Source: Dactylosporangium aurantiacum (lineage in GTDB: Bacteria > Actinomycetota > Actinomycetes > Mycobacteriales > Micromonosporaceae). From it: a stretch of 64,000 nt of DNA. The translations under genes and the position numbers were made by a program. The DNA is taken from assembly GCF_000716715.1 (NCBI RefSeq), contig NZ_JNYJ01000014.1, positions 141,319 through 205,318 of the forward strand, read 5' to 3'. Of this stretch, positions 8,511 to 19,098 are shown one piece after another (positions within the stretch are counted from its first letter, which is position 1; every line of letters starts with the position of its first letter). The notes under the pieces are model-generated. The model was not told the origin of the DNA, did no database searches, and saw only the letters and a program-made list of their open reading frames with translations.

Positions 8511-9760
8511 CCGGGGGGAATCGCAAGCCCGTCACGATCGCCGTGGTCGGCGCGGGGCTGCGCGGGCAGCAGTACGCCCGGCTGGCTGAGGCGTCCGGCG
8601 CGGGGCGGGTGGTCGCCGTGGCGGAGCCCGACGCCGGCCGGCGGGCCGCGTTCGCCGCCCGGCACGACGTGGCGGCGGCGTTCACGACCTGGGAAGATCT
8701 GGCCGCGGCCGGCCGGATCGCCGACGTGGCGGTGGTCGCGACCCAGGACCGGCTGCACGTCGGGCCGGCCGTCGCGCTGGCCGGGCTCGGCTACCATCTG
8801 CTGCTGGAGAAGCCGATGGCGCCGACGGAGGCCGAGGCCCGGCGCATCGCGGACGCGGTCGCCGCGGCCGGTGTGATCGGTGCGGTCTGTCACGTGCTGC
8901 GGTACACCAGCTACACGCGTGCCCTGCGGGCGCTGCTCACCAGCGGGCGGATCGGCGCCCTGGTCAGTGTGCAGCACCTGGAGCCGGTCGGCTGGTGGCA
9001 CCAGGCGCACTCGTTCGTGCGCGGCAACTGGCGCCGGGAGGCGGACTCGGGGCCGATGCTGCTGACCAAGTCGTGCCACGACCTCGACTGGCTGGCGTAC
9101 GTGGTCGGCGCCGCGCCCCGGTCGGTGGCGTCCTTCGGCGGGCTGGCCCATTTCCGCCCCGAGCACCGCCCGGCGGGGGCGGGGGAGCGCTGCGTGGCCT
9201 GCGCGGTCGAGGCGGCCTGCCCGTACTCGGCGGTCCGCCTGTACACCCGCTGCCTCGACGACGCCGAGGAGTGGCCGCTCAACGCCGTGACGACCGGACG
9301 GACCCACGAGGCGGTCCTGCTGGCGCTGCGGGACGGGCCGTACGGGCGCTGCGTCTACGGTTGCGACAACGACGTGGTCGACCACCAGGTGGTGGCGCTG
9401 CAGTACGACAGCGGGGTGACCGCGACGTTCACGATGACGGCGTTCACGCCGATGCAGCGGCGGCAGACCCGGCTGTTCGGCACCCACGGCAGCGTCGATG
9501 GCGACGGGCGGCTGCTGCGGGTGACCGACTTCCGCACCGGCGCCGCCGAGACGATCGACACCCAGGAAGGTGACGGCGGCGCGCACGCCGGGGCCGGGCA
9601 CGACGGCGGCGACGCGAGCCTGGTGGCGGCGTTCCTGGCCGCCGTCGCCGCGGGCGATCCGGCCCTGCTCAGCTCCGACATGGCGACCAGCCTGGCGTCG
9701 CACCGGGTGGTGTGGGCGGCCGAGCGGGCCCGGACCGCCCACACCGTCGTGACGCTATGA
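8495..9760 (+). CDS. Gfo/Idh/MocA family oxidoreductase
   Basis: 421 residues. The Rossmann motif VVGAGLRG near residue 15 and EKPMAPT near residue 107 (the Lys-Pro of the catalytic/NAD site) mark the family, which oxidises or reduces sugars and inositols. A cysteine-rich stretch (CVACAVEAACPYS, then CVYGC) between the two halves is a subfamily feature that could bind zinc. ATG 8495 keeps the first beta strand but lacks a Shine-Dalgarno; GTG 8450 would overlap the ROK start. Its product probably serves the same sugar pathway as the ROK regulon. The last bases overlap the convergent ABC gene. Confidence 0.85.
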   Translation: MEFTKSGGNRKPVTIAVVGAGLRGQQYARLAEASGAGRVVAVAEPDAGRRAAFAARHDVAAAFTTWEDLAAAGRIADVAVVATQDRLHVGPAVALAGLGYHLLLEKPMAPTEAEARRIADAVAAAGVIGAVCHVLRYTSYTRALRALLTSGRIGALVSVQHLEPVGWWHQAHSFVRGNWRREADSGPMLLTKSCHDLDWLAYVVGAAPRSVASFGGLAHFRPEHRPAGAGERCVACAVEAACPYSAVRLYTRCLDDAEEWPLNAVTTGRTHEAVLLALRDGPYGRCVYGCDNDVVDHQVVALQYDSGVTATFTMTAFTPMQRRQTRLFGTHGSVDGDGRLLRVTDFRTGAAETIDTQEGDGGAHAGAGHDGGDASLVAAFLAAVAAGDPALLSSDMATSLASHRVVWAAERARTAHTVVTL

Positions 9761-11599
9761 CCCGGCCGTGCCGAGGAACCCGCCGGACTGCCGCGACCAC
9801 AGCTGCGCGTACAGGCCGTCCCGCCGCACGAGGTCGGCGTGGGTGCCCTCCTCGACGATCCGCCCGGCGTCGAGGACCACGATGCGGTCCAGGTGGGCGA
9901 TGGTCGACAGCCGGTGCGCGATCGCGATGACGGTGCGCCCCGTCATCACCTCGCTGAGCGTGTCGTGGATGGCGGCCTCCGCCTCGGAGTCGAGCGCGGA
10001 CGTCGCCTCGTCCATGACGAGGATCGGCGCGTCGCGGTAGAACGCCCGGGCCAGCGCGATGCGCTGCCGCTGCCCGCCGGACAGGCGCACGCCGCGTTCG
10101 CCGACGTGCGCGTCGAGGCCGGTCCGGCCGTCCGCGTCGCGCAGCGCGGCGACGAACCCCTCGGCGGACGCCCGGCGCAGCGCGGTGCGCAGCCGCGCGT
10201 CGTCGGCCGCGCTGAAGCCGGAGCCTGGGCCGGCGACGTTCTCCCGGATCGAGCGGTGCAGCAGGGTCGCCTCCTGCGCGACCATGGCGATCCGGTCGCG
10301 CAGGCTCTCCTGCGGCACCGTGGTGATGTCGGTGCCGTCGACGAGGATCGTGCCGGACTCGGCGTCGTGGAAGCGCAGCAGCAGGCCCACGAGCGTGGAC
10401 TTGCCCGCGCCGGACCGCCCGACGACGCCGACCCGTTCGCCGGCGGCGATGTCGAGGCTGAGCCGGTCCAGCCCGCCGTCGCCGCGGCCGTAGTGGTGGC
10501 TGACCGCGACGAAGCTGATCGCGCCGCCGCGCACCACGAGCGGGGCGGCGTCGGGCCGGTCGGGCACGGCCAGGGGCTGCGCCACGGTGCGCAGGGCCCG
10601 GCGCAGCGCACCGACCGAGCCGAACAGCGCCGACACCGCGTCCAGCAGCCACTCGGCCATCGCGGTGATGCGGAAGCTCAGCGCGAGCGCCGCCGCGACG
10701 AGTCCGAGGGGTGCCGACCCGGTCCGCCACAGCGCGATGCCGTAGCCGACGAGGCCGACGAGCAGCGCGCTGCCCAGCGCCATCATGCCGCTGTTGATGG
10801 TGACCTCGACCCGCTGCAGGCGCAGGTGGGCGCGCCTGGCCGCGGCGAACAGCCGCCGGTCGTGCCCGACCCGCGCGGCGTGGTCGCCGAGCAGCGCGAG
10901 GGTGTCGACGTTGGTGTAGGAGTCGACGAGGAGGCCGGTCAGCGCCGACTCCGCCTCCTGCAGCTCCTCGGCGGCCCGCCGGTACCGCGGCACCGCCCAG
11001 CGCATGAGTGCCGCGTACGCGAGGATCCAGCCCCCGAGCGGCAGCAGCAGCCGCACGTCGATCGCGGACATCACCCACACCGAGCCGGCGATGTAGGCGA
11101 CGACGAACACCAGCGTGTGGATGACGCTGTAGGCGGCGGTGGCGGCCGCGTCGCCGCCGTCGCGGACCCAGGTGGCGACGCGCCCGGCGAGGTCGGCGCG
11201 GAACCAGCCCACGGACTGCCGGGACACGTGCCGGTGCGCCCGCCAGCGGGCCAGGGGCCGGGCGTTGACCCGGAACGCGATGTCGTCCAGGGCCTCGCTG
11301 ACCGCGTTCAGCAGCGGCCTGACCAGCAGCACGAGGCCACCGACCAGCAGCAGCTCCGGGCCGTGCGCGGCCCACGGCGTGTCCGGGCCGGCGCCGGCGA
11401 GGATGTCGACGAGGCGTCCGGCGTAGCCGATGAGCCACACCTCGATCGCCGCGCACAGGACCGTGGTGGCCACGGCGGCGGCGACGACCGGCCGCAGCGG
11501 CCGGAACGTCTCGAACAGGAACGCCCGGACCCCGGCGGGCGGGGTCCGGTCGTCCCGGGTGGGGAAGGGGTCAACAGGGTTTTCGAACCGATCGAACAC
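9755..11599 (-). CDS. ABC exporter half-transporter (membrane + ATPase)
   Basis: 614 residues. The N-terminal ~320 residues form a type IV exporter membrane domain (six hydrophobic segments). The ATPase follows, with Walker A GRSGAGKS, ABC signature LSGGQRQ, Walker B ILVMDEATS and the switch histidine AIAHRL. GTG 11599 has GGAGAGG six bases upstream. It follows the rifampicin-monooxygenase-like gene by 97 bases on the same strand, so a role in export of an antibiotic or its modified form is a reasonable inference. It should work as a homodimer. Confidence 0.9.
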   Translation of the reverse strand: MFDRFENPVDPFPTRDDRTPPAGVRAFLFETFRPLRPVVAAAVATTVLCAAIEVWLIGYAGRLVDILAGAGPDTPWAAHGPELLLVGGLVLLVRPLLNAVSEALDDIAFRVNARPLARWRAHRHVSRQSVGWFRADLAGRVATWVRDGGDAAATAAYSVIHTLVFVVAYIAGSVWVMSAIDVRLLLPLGGWILAYAALMRWAVPRYRRAAEELQEAESALTGLLVDSYTNVDTLALLGDHAARVGHDRRLFAAARRAHLRLQRVEVTINSGMMALGSALLVGLVGYGIALWRTGSAPLGLVAAALALSFRITAMAEWLLDAVSALFGSVGALRRALRTVAQPLAVPDRPDAAPLVVRGGAISFVAVSHHYGRGDGGLDRLSLDIAAGERVGVVGRSGAGKSTLVGLLLRFHDAESGTILVDGTDITTVPQESLRDRIAMVAQEATLLHRSIRENVAGPGSGFSAADDARLRTALRRASAEGFVAALRDADGRTGLDAHVGERGVRLSGGQRQRIALARAFYRDAPILVMDEATSALDSEAEAAIHDTLSEVMTGRTVIAIAHRLSTIAHLDRIVVLDAGRIVEEGTHADLVRRDGLYAQLWSRQSGGFLGTAGS

Positions 11600-11660
11600 G
11601 AAGCGCCTCTCCGGCGGTCGGGACTGACAGCGGACCTGGGTGAGCGCCGGATGTCCTCAT
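11571..11660 (-). CDS. Possible 29-codon leader ORF overlapping the ABC exporter start
   Basis: ATG at 11660 has GAAGGGA eight bases upstream and the frame runs 29 codons to a TGA inside the ABC gene, in a different frame. The peptide is Pro/Ser/Arg-rich with no recognised domain. It could couple translation to the exporter or be chance. Confidence 0.3.
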   Translation of the reverse strand: MRTSGAHPGPLSVPTAGEALRVRSVRKPC

Positions 11661-11696
11661 CGTGGTGATCCCTTCTCCGAGGTGGGCTTGCGTCGG

Positions 11697-13293
<1,597 letters not shown>

Positions 13294-13318
13294 GTCGAGT
13301 CCTTTGTTCGCCGGCGCG

Positions 13319-15637
13319 TCAGTTGCCGAACGAGATGCCGTCGATGGAGATGCTGCCGTTGCCGCCGTACCAGAACCCCATGGCGAGCTGGGCGGGGCTG
13401 TTGCGGCTGATGCCGTTGGCCACCATCGGGATCCTGATGTCCTGGTACGCGGTGGTGATGACCGGGTGGCCGCCGCCGTCGAGGGTGTAGTCGCCGAACA
13501 CCTTGGTGGCGCCGCCCAGGCTCAGGTTGAAGTGGGTCTGCTCGCCGCCGGTGTTGCCCTTGATGCGCACGACCAGGTACGTGTAGGCGGACACGTCGAC
13601 GCCGACGTCGCTGCCGAACCAGCCGCAGTTGTCGTACTGCAGCGTCAGCGCCCCGCCGGCCACGACGCCGCTGCCGCCGCCGTTGCCGAAGCAGTTGCCG
13701 CCGGTCCACTTCGCCAGGTCGTTCTTCGCCGCGGACGGGTAGGCGGGGTTGCCGTCGAAGTCGTCCACGCCGATCCCGCCGCCACCGCCCCCGGCGCTGG
13801 TGGTGACGGTCAGCGGGCCGGACGCCGCCGACACGTTCCCCGCGGCGTCGTAGGCGCGGACCGTGTACGTGTAGGCGGTCGACGCGGTGAGGCCGCTGTC
13901 GGTGTACGTGGTGCCGACCTGGGTGCCGCCGCGCAGGACGCGGTAGCCGGTGACGGCGACGTTGTCGGTGGAGGCGGTCCAGCTCAGCGACACGCTGGTG
14001 GAGGTCTTCGCCGGCGAGGTGAGCCCGCTCGGCGCCGACGGTGCCGTGGTGTCGCCGCCGCCGGTCGTGCCGACGCCGATGGCGCCGAGGCCGAGCCAGC
14101 CGTCGGCGTTCTGGGTCGCGTTGGCGAAGCGGAGCTTCTTCGCGGCCGGGCTGAGCGCCTCCAGGGGGTTCTTCACCCGCATCACGAGCTGGTAGGAGCC
14201 GGTCGCCACGCCGGTGAGGCTGACCCCCGCCTGGAAGTACTGCGGGTAGCCGAAGTCGCGGTACGTCGGGTCGGCGCCGACCCCCCAGTCGGGGAACGCG
14301 CGGATCCTCAGTGGCTGGACGGTGCGCAGGTCCCAGGGGGTGTCCCAGGTCTTCACCACGGTGCCGGCGGCGTTCTTCAGCCCGAGCGTGACCGTCCACG
14401 GGTAGTAGAACGGGGCGACGCCGTTGTTGGCGATCGTGACGCCGATGGTGGCGCTGCCGCCGGACACGGTGTTCTGGTAGTAGGCGTGGGTGGCGGTGAG
14501 GTCGTAGCCCATGAGCCGCACGGCCGCCGCGACGTTCGGGTCGGTCGGGGAGTAGCTCTGGCTGGTCTGGTTGATCTTCCAGGTGGTGTGCTCCAGTTCG
14601 ATGCAGGCCCGCATGTTGTCGACCTGGCCGGCGCCGCCGGGCCACGCGGCGAACGCGGAGCTCTGGATCTCCGGCCGCACCTCACCCCCCATCGAGCTGG
14701 TGGTCCACTTGTTCTCCACGCCCATGTCGAGCGCGCGCTGCAGCTGCGAGTAGCCGGCGCCGCCGAGCGACTGCGGCAGCGTGACCCCGGCCAGGGGTGA
14801 GCCCTCGCGGTAGCAGAACGAGTCGTCGTGGTAGCCGATGTCGCGGGTGTTGGCGGCGCCGCCGGCGGAGTCCGGGTAGCGGATCTCCAGCTTGGTGGTG
14901 TTGAACGCGGCGTCGAAGGCCTGGACGATCTGCGCGCCGTGCGCGTCGGTCGGCATCAGGTTCGGGTAGCCGTCCGCGGTGTCGGTGTCGAAGGGCCAGG
15001 TGTGCCACTCGCCCCAGAGGCCGACGATGCCGAGGTTGATGAAGCCGATGCGCGGGTCGCCGTCGTAGCGGGCGCCGAACGCGGCGATGAAGTCGCTGAC
15101 CGCGTTGAGCAGGTAGGCGCTGTCGTAGTCCGGGGAGACGGTGCCCCAGTACGTGTTGGTGCGGTACGTGACGTGCCCGTCGAAGCAGTGCGGGATGGCG
15201 TTGCCGGGATGGCTGCCGGTCCCGCCCGGGTACTCCAGGTAGAAGCGGATGGCGGCCTGGTTGCCGTAGGACGCGATCTCGTTGAGCGCGTTGTCCACGA
15301 TCGTCCAGTCGTAGCTGGCGCAGTTGCCCGCGTTGGTCATCACCTCGGACAGGCCGAAGTAGCTCCACGCGAGTGACCGCGGGTAACCGGAGCTCTGGTT
15401 CTCGCCGGGGAAGTAGAAGCGCGCGAAGCCCTTGAGCGGGTTGTCCAGCGGGCTCGGGGCCGCGGTGAGCGGGTGGTCGGTCAGCGTCGGGTCGGGCGTG
15501 GCGGGCGCCGCCGGGCGGGCCGGCGGGCCGGCCGGCGCCGCGGCGCCGGGCGACGCGGCGGCGAGCACGGCCGTGGCGGCGGCCGTGCAGAGTGCGGTGG
15601 CGAACGCGAAGCGACGCCGCCGCGGGGCGGTACGCAT
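13319..15637 (-). CDS. Secreted DUF4832 protein with FN3 and carbohydrate-binding module
   Basis: 772 residues. An Arg-rich signal peptide ends near AAAPA. Residues ~55-520 form the DUF4832 region, with features of a glycoside-hydrolase TIM barrel (VGLWGEWHTW and EIRYPDS carry Glu residues that could be catalytic). A fibronectin III domain (about 535-620), a six-glycine linker and a C-terminal beta-rich module typical of carbohydrate binding (about 625-772) follow. It is divergent from a sugar ABC importer and near an alpha-galactosidase, so it probably degrades or binds an extracellular glycan. The exact activity is unknown. Confidence 0.82.
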   Translation of the reverse strand: MRTAPRRRRFAFATALCTAAATAVLAAASPGAAAPAGPPARPAAPATPDPTLTDHPLTAAPSPLDNPLKGFARFYFPGENQSSGYPRSLAWSYFGLSEVMTNAGNCASYDWTIVDNALNEIASYGNQAAIRFYLEYPGGTGSHPGNAIPHCFDGHVTYRTNTYWGTVSPDYDSAYLLNAVSDFIAAFGARYDGDPRIGFINLGIVGLWGEWHTWPFDTDTADGYPNLMPTDAHGAQIVQAFDAAFNTTKLEIRYPDSAGGAANTRDIGYHDDSFCYREGSPLAGVTLPQSLGGAGYSQLQRALDMGVENKWTTSSMGGEVRPEIQSSAFAAWPGGAGQVDNMRACIELEHTTWKINQTSQSYSPTDPNVAAAVRLMGYDLTATHAYYQNTVSGGSATIGVTIANNGVAPFYYPWTVTLGLKNAAGTVVKTWDTPWDLRTVQPLRIRAFPDWGVGADPTYRDFGYPQYFQAGVSLTGVATGSYQLVMRVKNPLEALSPAAKKLRFANATQNADGWLGLGAIGVGTTGGGDTTAPSAPSGLTSPAKTSTSVSLSWTASTDNVAVTGYRVLRGGTQVGTTYTDSGLTASTAYTYTVRAYDAAGNVSAASGPLTVTTSAGGGGGGIGVDDFDGNPAYPSAAKNDLAKWTGGNCFGNGGGSGVVAGGALTLQYDNCGWFGSDVGVDVSAYTYLVVRIKGNTGGEQTHFNLSLGGATKVFGDYTLDGGGHPVITTAYQDIRIPMVANGISRNSPAQLAMGFWYGGNGSISIDGISFGN

Positions 15638-15674
15638 GGATGGGCCTCCGGGACTTGGGGTGCGGCTCCACGTA

Positions 15675-15728
15675 CCTCGATTTGATACGAGGAGGTGTTG
15701 ACAAAGTTTCCCTGAGCTTCATCATTAT
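15675..15728 (+). promoter_or_regulatory. Promoter and operator of the sugar ABC operon
   Basis: TTGACA at 15698-15703 is a consensus -35, with CATTAT at 15723-15728 (19-base spacer) as a plausible -10. GTTGACAAAGT (15697-15707) overlaps the -35 and matches 10 of 11 bases of the motif beside the ROK/Gfo promoter. A 5-base dyad (CCTCG at 15675, CGAGG at 15688) lies just upstream. Binding there would block RNA polymerase. Confidence 0.5.
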
Positions 15729-15798
15729 TAACGGCCGCACACCCCCCGCCGCAAGACGCAGGACTCGAAGATTTTCGATGAAGAGACGAGGCCGGATC

Positions 15799-16752
15799 GT
15801 GACGATGCGTAACAGCCTGGCGGTGACCGCCCCGCCGTCGCCGGGCCCGCCGGCCGAGCCGGCCGCCGCCCGGGGCCCGCGCCGCCACCGTGACGACCGG
15901 GGCGTCGCGTGGCTGTTCCTGGCGCCCGTACTCGTCGGGTTCGCCGTGTTCTACCTGTACCCGACGGTCCGCGGCGTCTGGTACTCCCTCACCGACTACA
16001 GCCTGCTCAACACCCCGTCGTACGTCGGCGCCGACAACTACACCAAGCTGGTGACCGACGCACAGTTCTGGAAGTCGCTGCGCATCACCGCCTACTACGT
16101 GGTCGTCAACATCGGCTCGCAGACGGTGCTCGCCCTGGGCGTCGCCGCGCTCATGCACCGGCTGACCCGCTCGGTGGTGCTGCGCGCGACGATGCTGCTG
16201 CCCTGGCTGGTGCCGAACGTGACCGTCGGGCTGCTGTGGATGTGGCTGCTGGACGCCAACCTCGGCTTCGTCAACCATCTCCTCGCGGCGGCCGGGCTGG
16301 ACCGGCAGGGCTTCCTCACCTCGCCGGACCTGGCGATGCCGTCCATCGCGCTCATCAACACGTGGGCCTACACCGGTTACACCGCGCTGCTGCTCTACGC
16401 CGGCATGCTGCAGATCCCGCCGCACCTGTACGAGAGCGCGTCGCTGGACGGCGCCGGCGAGCTGCGGATGTTCCGGCAGATCACGCTGCCGCTGCTGCGC
16501 CCGATCCTCGCCCTGGTGCTCGTCGTGTCGCTGATCGGCTCGTTCCAGATCTTCGACACCGTCGCCGTCACCGAGAAGGTCGTGCCGGTCGGCGCCACCC
16601 GGGTCATCTACTTCTACATCTACCAGCAGGCGTTCACGTACTTCCACATGGGCTACGCCGCGGCGGTCGCCATGGTGCTCGTGCTCATCCTCGGCCTGCT
16701 GACCGCCGTGCAGATGTGGCTGCTGCGCGCCTCGCGATCGGATCTCACCTGA
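15799..16752 (+). CDS. Sugar ABC importer, permease 1
   Basis: About 317 residues, six hydrophobic segments, with the EAA loop (ESASLDGAGELRMFRQITLPLL) that docks to the ATPase. This is the MalF/UgpA type (CUT1 family). I chose GTG 15799 because GAGG lies seven bases upstream; ATG 15778 and 15806 are alternatives. The stop overlaps the next gene. No ATPase gene is in the operon, so a shared MsiK-type ATPase encoded elsewhere would be needed, as is common in actinomycetes. Confidence 0.88.
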   Translation: MTMRNSLAVTAPPSPGPPAEPAAARGPRRHRDDRGVAWLFLAPVLVGFAVFYLYPTVRGVWYSLTDYSLLNTPSYVGADNYTKLVTDAQFWKSLRITAYYVVVNIGSQTVLALGVAALMHRLTRSVVLRATMLLPWLVPNVTVGLLWMWLLDANLGFVNHLLAAAGLDRQGFLTSPDLAMPSIALINTWAYTGYTALLLYAGMLQIPPHLYESASLDGAGELRMFRQITLPLLRPILALVLVVSLIGSFQIFDTVAVTEKVVPVGATRVIYFYIYQQAFTYFHMGYAAAVAMVLVLILGLLTAVQMWLLRASRSDLT

Positions 16753-17657
16753 TGTCGACTGAGAGGGCCCGAACCATGCCCCGCCGCGTGCGTCCCGGAC
16801 GGCTGCTCGCCTGGATCGTCCTCGTCGCGTTCCTCGTCGTCACGATCGTGCCGTTCTACTGGATGATCCGCACCGCGATCACCCCGGCGGCCGACATCTA
16901 CGCCGACAGCGCCGGCGTCGTGCCGAAGCACCCTACGATGATCAATTTCTGGCGGGTGCTCGGCCTGGTCGACGAGCGGGCGGCGCGCGACGCCGGCGGC
17001 TCCGGCGCGAAGATCAACTTCCTGCGGTACACGCTGAACTCCGTCGTCTACAGCGGCATCATCGCCGTGGTCCAGACCTTCTGCTGCGCCATGGCCGGAT
17101 ACGCCTTCGCCCGCCTGCGCTTCCCCGGCCGGGACCTGCTCTTCGGCGCGCTCGTCGCGGCGCTGATGGTGCCGCCGATCTTCACCCTGCTGCCCAATTT
17201 CGCCCTCGTGCGCGGCCTGGACCTCATCGACACCTTCGCCGGCATGGTCGCCCCGTCGCTGCTGATGACCCCGTTCGCCGTGTTCTTCCTGCGGCAGTTC
17301 TTCCTGTCCGTGCCCCGCGAGGTCGAGGAGGCCGCCGTCATCGACGGCGCCGGCCGGTGGGGCGTCTTCTGGCGGGTCATCCTGCCGATGAGCCGCGGCC
17401 CGCTGATCACCATCGCCCTCACCACCGCCGTGTGGGCGTGGAAGGACTTCCTGTGGCCGCTGCTCGTCGGCCGCGGCGAGGACAACCGGGTGCTGACCGT
17501 GGCCCTCGGCGTCTTCCTCCAGCAGTCACCGAACACCCAACCGGACTGGACCGGTCTCATGGCCGCCTCCACCCTGTCCGTCCTGCCCGTCCTGCTGTTG
17601 CTGATCTTCCTCGGTAAGCGGCTGGTGCAGTCGCTCAACTTCACCGGCATCAAATGA
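16752..17657 (+). CDS. Sugar ABC importer, permease 2
   Basis: 301 residues, six hydrophobic segments and the EAA loop (EEAAVIDGAGRWGVFWRVILPM), MalG/UgpE type. ATG overlaps the TGA of permease 1 (TGATG), so the two subunits are coupled. It ends in the usual QSLNFTGIK-like tail. It forms the heterodimeric channel with permease 1 and is fed by the lipoprotein encoded next. Confidence 0.9.
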   Translation: MSTERARTMPRRVRPGRLLAWIVLVAFLVVTIVPFYWMIRTAITPAADIYADSAGVVPKHPTMINFWRVLGLVDERAARDAGGSGAKINFLRYTLNSVVYSGIIAVVQTFCCAMAGYAFARLRFPGRDLLFGALVAALMVPPIFTLLPNFALVRGLDLIDTFAGMVAPSLLMTPFAVFFLRQFFLSVPREVEEAAVIDGAGRWGVFWRVILPMSRGPLITIALTTAVWAWKDFLWPLLVGRGEDNRVLTVALGVFLQQSPNTQPDWTGLMAASTLSVLPVLLLLIFLGKRLVQSLNFTGIK

Positions 17658-17688
17658 CCTCCCGCCCCGCACCCTGAAAGGGACCCCC

Positions 17689-19023
17689 GTGAATCCACGT
17701 CTCCGCACGGCTGCCGCGCTGACCGCCGCAGCGCTCGCCTTGCCGCTCGCCGCCTGCTCGTCCGGGTCGGCCGACGACGGCGGCAAGGTCACCCTCAACT
17801 ACTGGCTGTGGGACGACAAACAGCTGCCCGCCTACCAGGCCTGCGCCGACGAGTTCACCAGGACCAACCCCAACGTCACCGTCAAGTTCACGCAGACCGC
17901 CTGGACGCAGTACTGGCAGAACCTCACCACCCAGCTCGCCAGCGGCAGCGCCCCCGACGTGTGGACCGACCACGCCTCCTACTATCCGCAGTTCGTCACC
18001 AGCAACCAGATCCTCGACATCCAGCCGTTCGTCGACAAGGACAAGGTCGACCTCGGCCAGTACCAGGCCGGCCTGGCGGACCTGTTCGTCAAGGACGGCA
18101 AGCGGTACGGGCTGCCGAAGGACTGGGACACGATGGCCCTGGTCTACAACACCAAGCTCGTCACCGACCCCACCGGGCTGGACAAGCTCACCTGGAACCC
18201 GTCCGACGGCGGCACGTTCGAGCAGGCGATCGCCAAGGCCACCGTCGACGCCCAGGGCCGCAACGGCCTCGACCCGGCCTTCGACAAGAACAGCGTGAAG
18301 GTCTACGGCTTCCTGCCGGAGTGGGCCGACGGCTCGCAGGGCCAGAACGGCTGGGGCGACCTCGCCGTCGCCAACGGCTTCACCTACCTCGACAAGAACC
18401 CGTGGGGCACGAAGTACAAGTACGACGACCCGAAGCTGGCCGAGACCATCGGCTGGTTCAAACGCCTCATCGACAAGGGCTACGCGCCCAAGTTCGACAA
18501 GCAGTCCACCCTCGGCCGCGACGCCGTCATGGACGCCGGCCAGGGCGCGTACACCATCGTCGGGTCCTGGACCATCGGCACCTACCTCGGCGCCGGCGCC
18601 AAGCAGCAGTACGCGTTCGCCCCGCTGCCGACCGGCCCGGCCGGACGCAAGACCGCCATCAACGGCCTGTCCGACGCGATCTACGCCGGAACCAAGCACC
18701 CCGAGCAGGCGTGGTCGTGGGTGAAGTTCCTCGGCTCGTCCGCGTGCCAGGACATCGTCGGCGACAAGGCCGTCGTCTTCCCCGCCCTCAAGTCCGGCAC
18801 CGAGAAGGCCCTCGCCGCCCACAAGGCCGCCGGCCGCAACGTGCAGGCCTTCACCGACCAGGCGACCGCGTCCGGCGGCACCTTCTTCCTGCCGATCACC
18901 GACCACGGCAACGAGGTCAGCCAGATCGTGCAGGACGCCATCCAGTCCGTCGCCCTCGGCCAGGCCGCCCCGGCCGACGCCCTGAAGAAGGCCAACGACC
19001 AGGTCAACGGCCTGTTCAAGTAG
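17689..19023 (+). CDS. Sugar ABC importer, substrate-binding lipoprotein
   Basis: 444 residues from a GTG with AAAGGGA upstream. Signal peptide with lipobox PLAAC, then a family 1 solute-binding fold (NYWLWDD, FEQAIAK, a GSWTIG hinge segment). It should sit on the outer face of the membrane and deliver an oligosaccharide to the permeases. The downstream GH36 gene suggests alpha-galactosides such as melibiose or raffinose. A strong hairpin follows the stop. Confidence 0.9.
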   Translation: MNPRLRTAAALTAAALALPLAACSSGSADDGGKVTLNYWLWDDKQLPAYQACADEFTRTNPNVTVKFTQTAWTQYWQNLTTQLASGSAPDVWTDHASYYPQFVTSNQILDIQPFVDKDKVDLGQYQAGLADLFVKDGKRYGLPKDWDTMALVYNTKLVTDPTGLDKLTWNPSDGGTFEQAIAKATVDAQGRNGLDPAFDKNSVKVYGFLPEWADGSQGQNGWGDLAVANGFTYLDKNPWGTKYKYDDPKLAETIGWFKRLIDKGYAPKFDKQSTLGRDAVMDAGQGAYTIVGSWTIGTYLGAGAKQQYAFAPLPTGPAGRKTAINGLSDAIYAGTKHPEQAWSWVKFLGSSACQDIVGDKAVVFPALKSGTEKALAAHKAAGRNVQAFTDQATASGGTFFLPITDHGNEVSQIVQDAIQSVALGQAAPADALKKANDQVNGLFK

Positions 19024-19041
19024 GCCGTCCCCGGCTGATCC

Positions 19042-19076
19042 ACGCGGCGGGGCGCTGTGCTGGCGCCCCGCCGCGT
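19042..19076 (+). terminator. Strong intercistronic hairpin
   Basis: Perfect 14-base stem (ACGCGGCGGGGCGC at 19042-19055 with its complement at 19063-19076) and a 7-base loop, between the binding-protein and GH36 genes. Such hairpins usually attenuate transcription or stabilise the upstream mRNA, giving excess binding protein over downstream enzymes. Confidence 0.65.
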
Positions 19077-19098
19077 CACCAACCTGATGAGGAGAACC

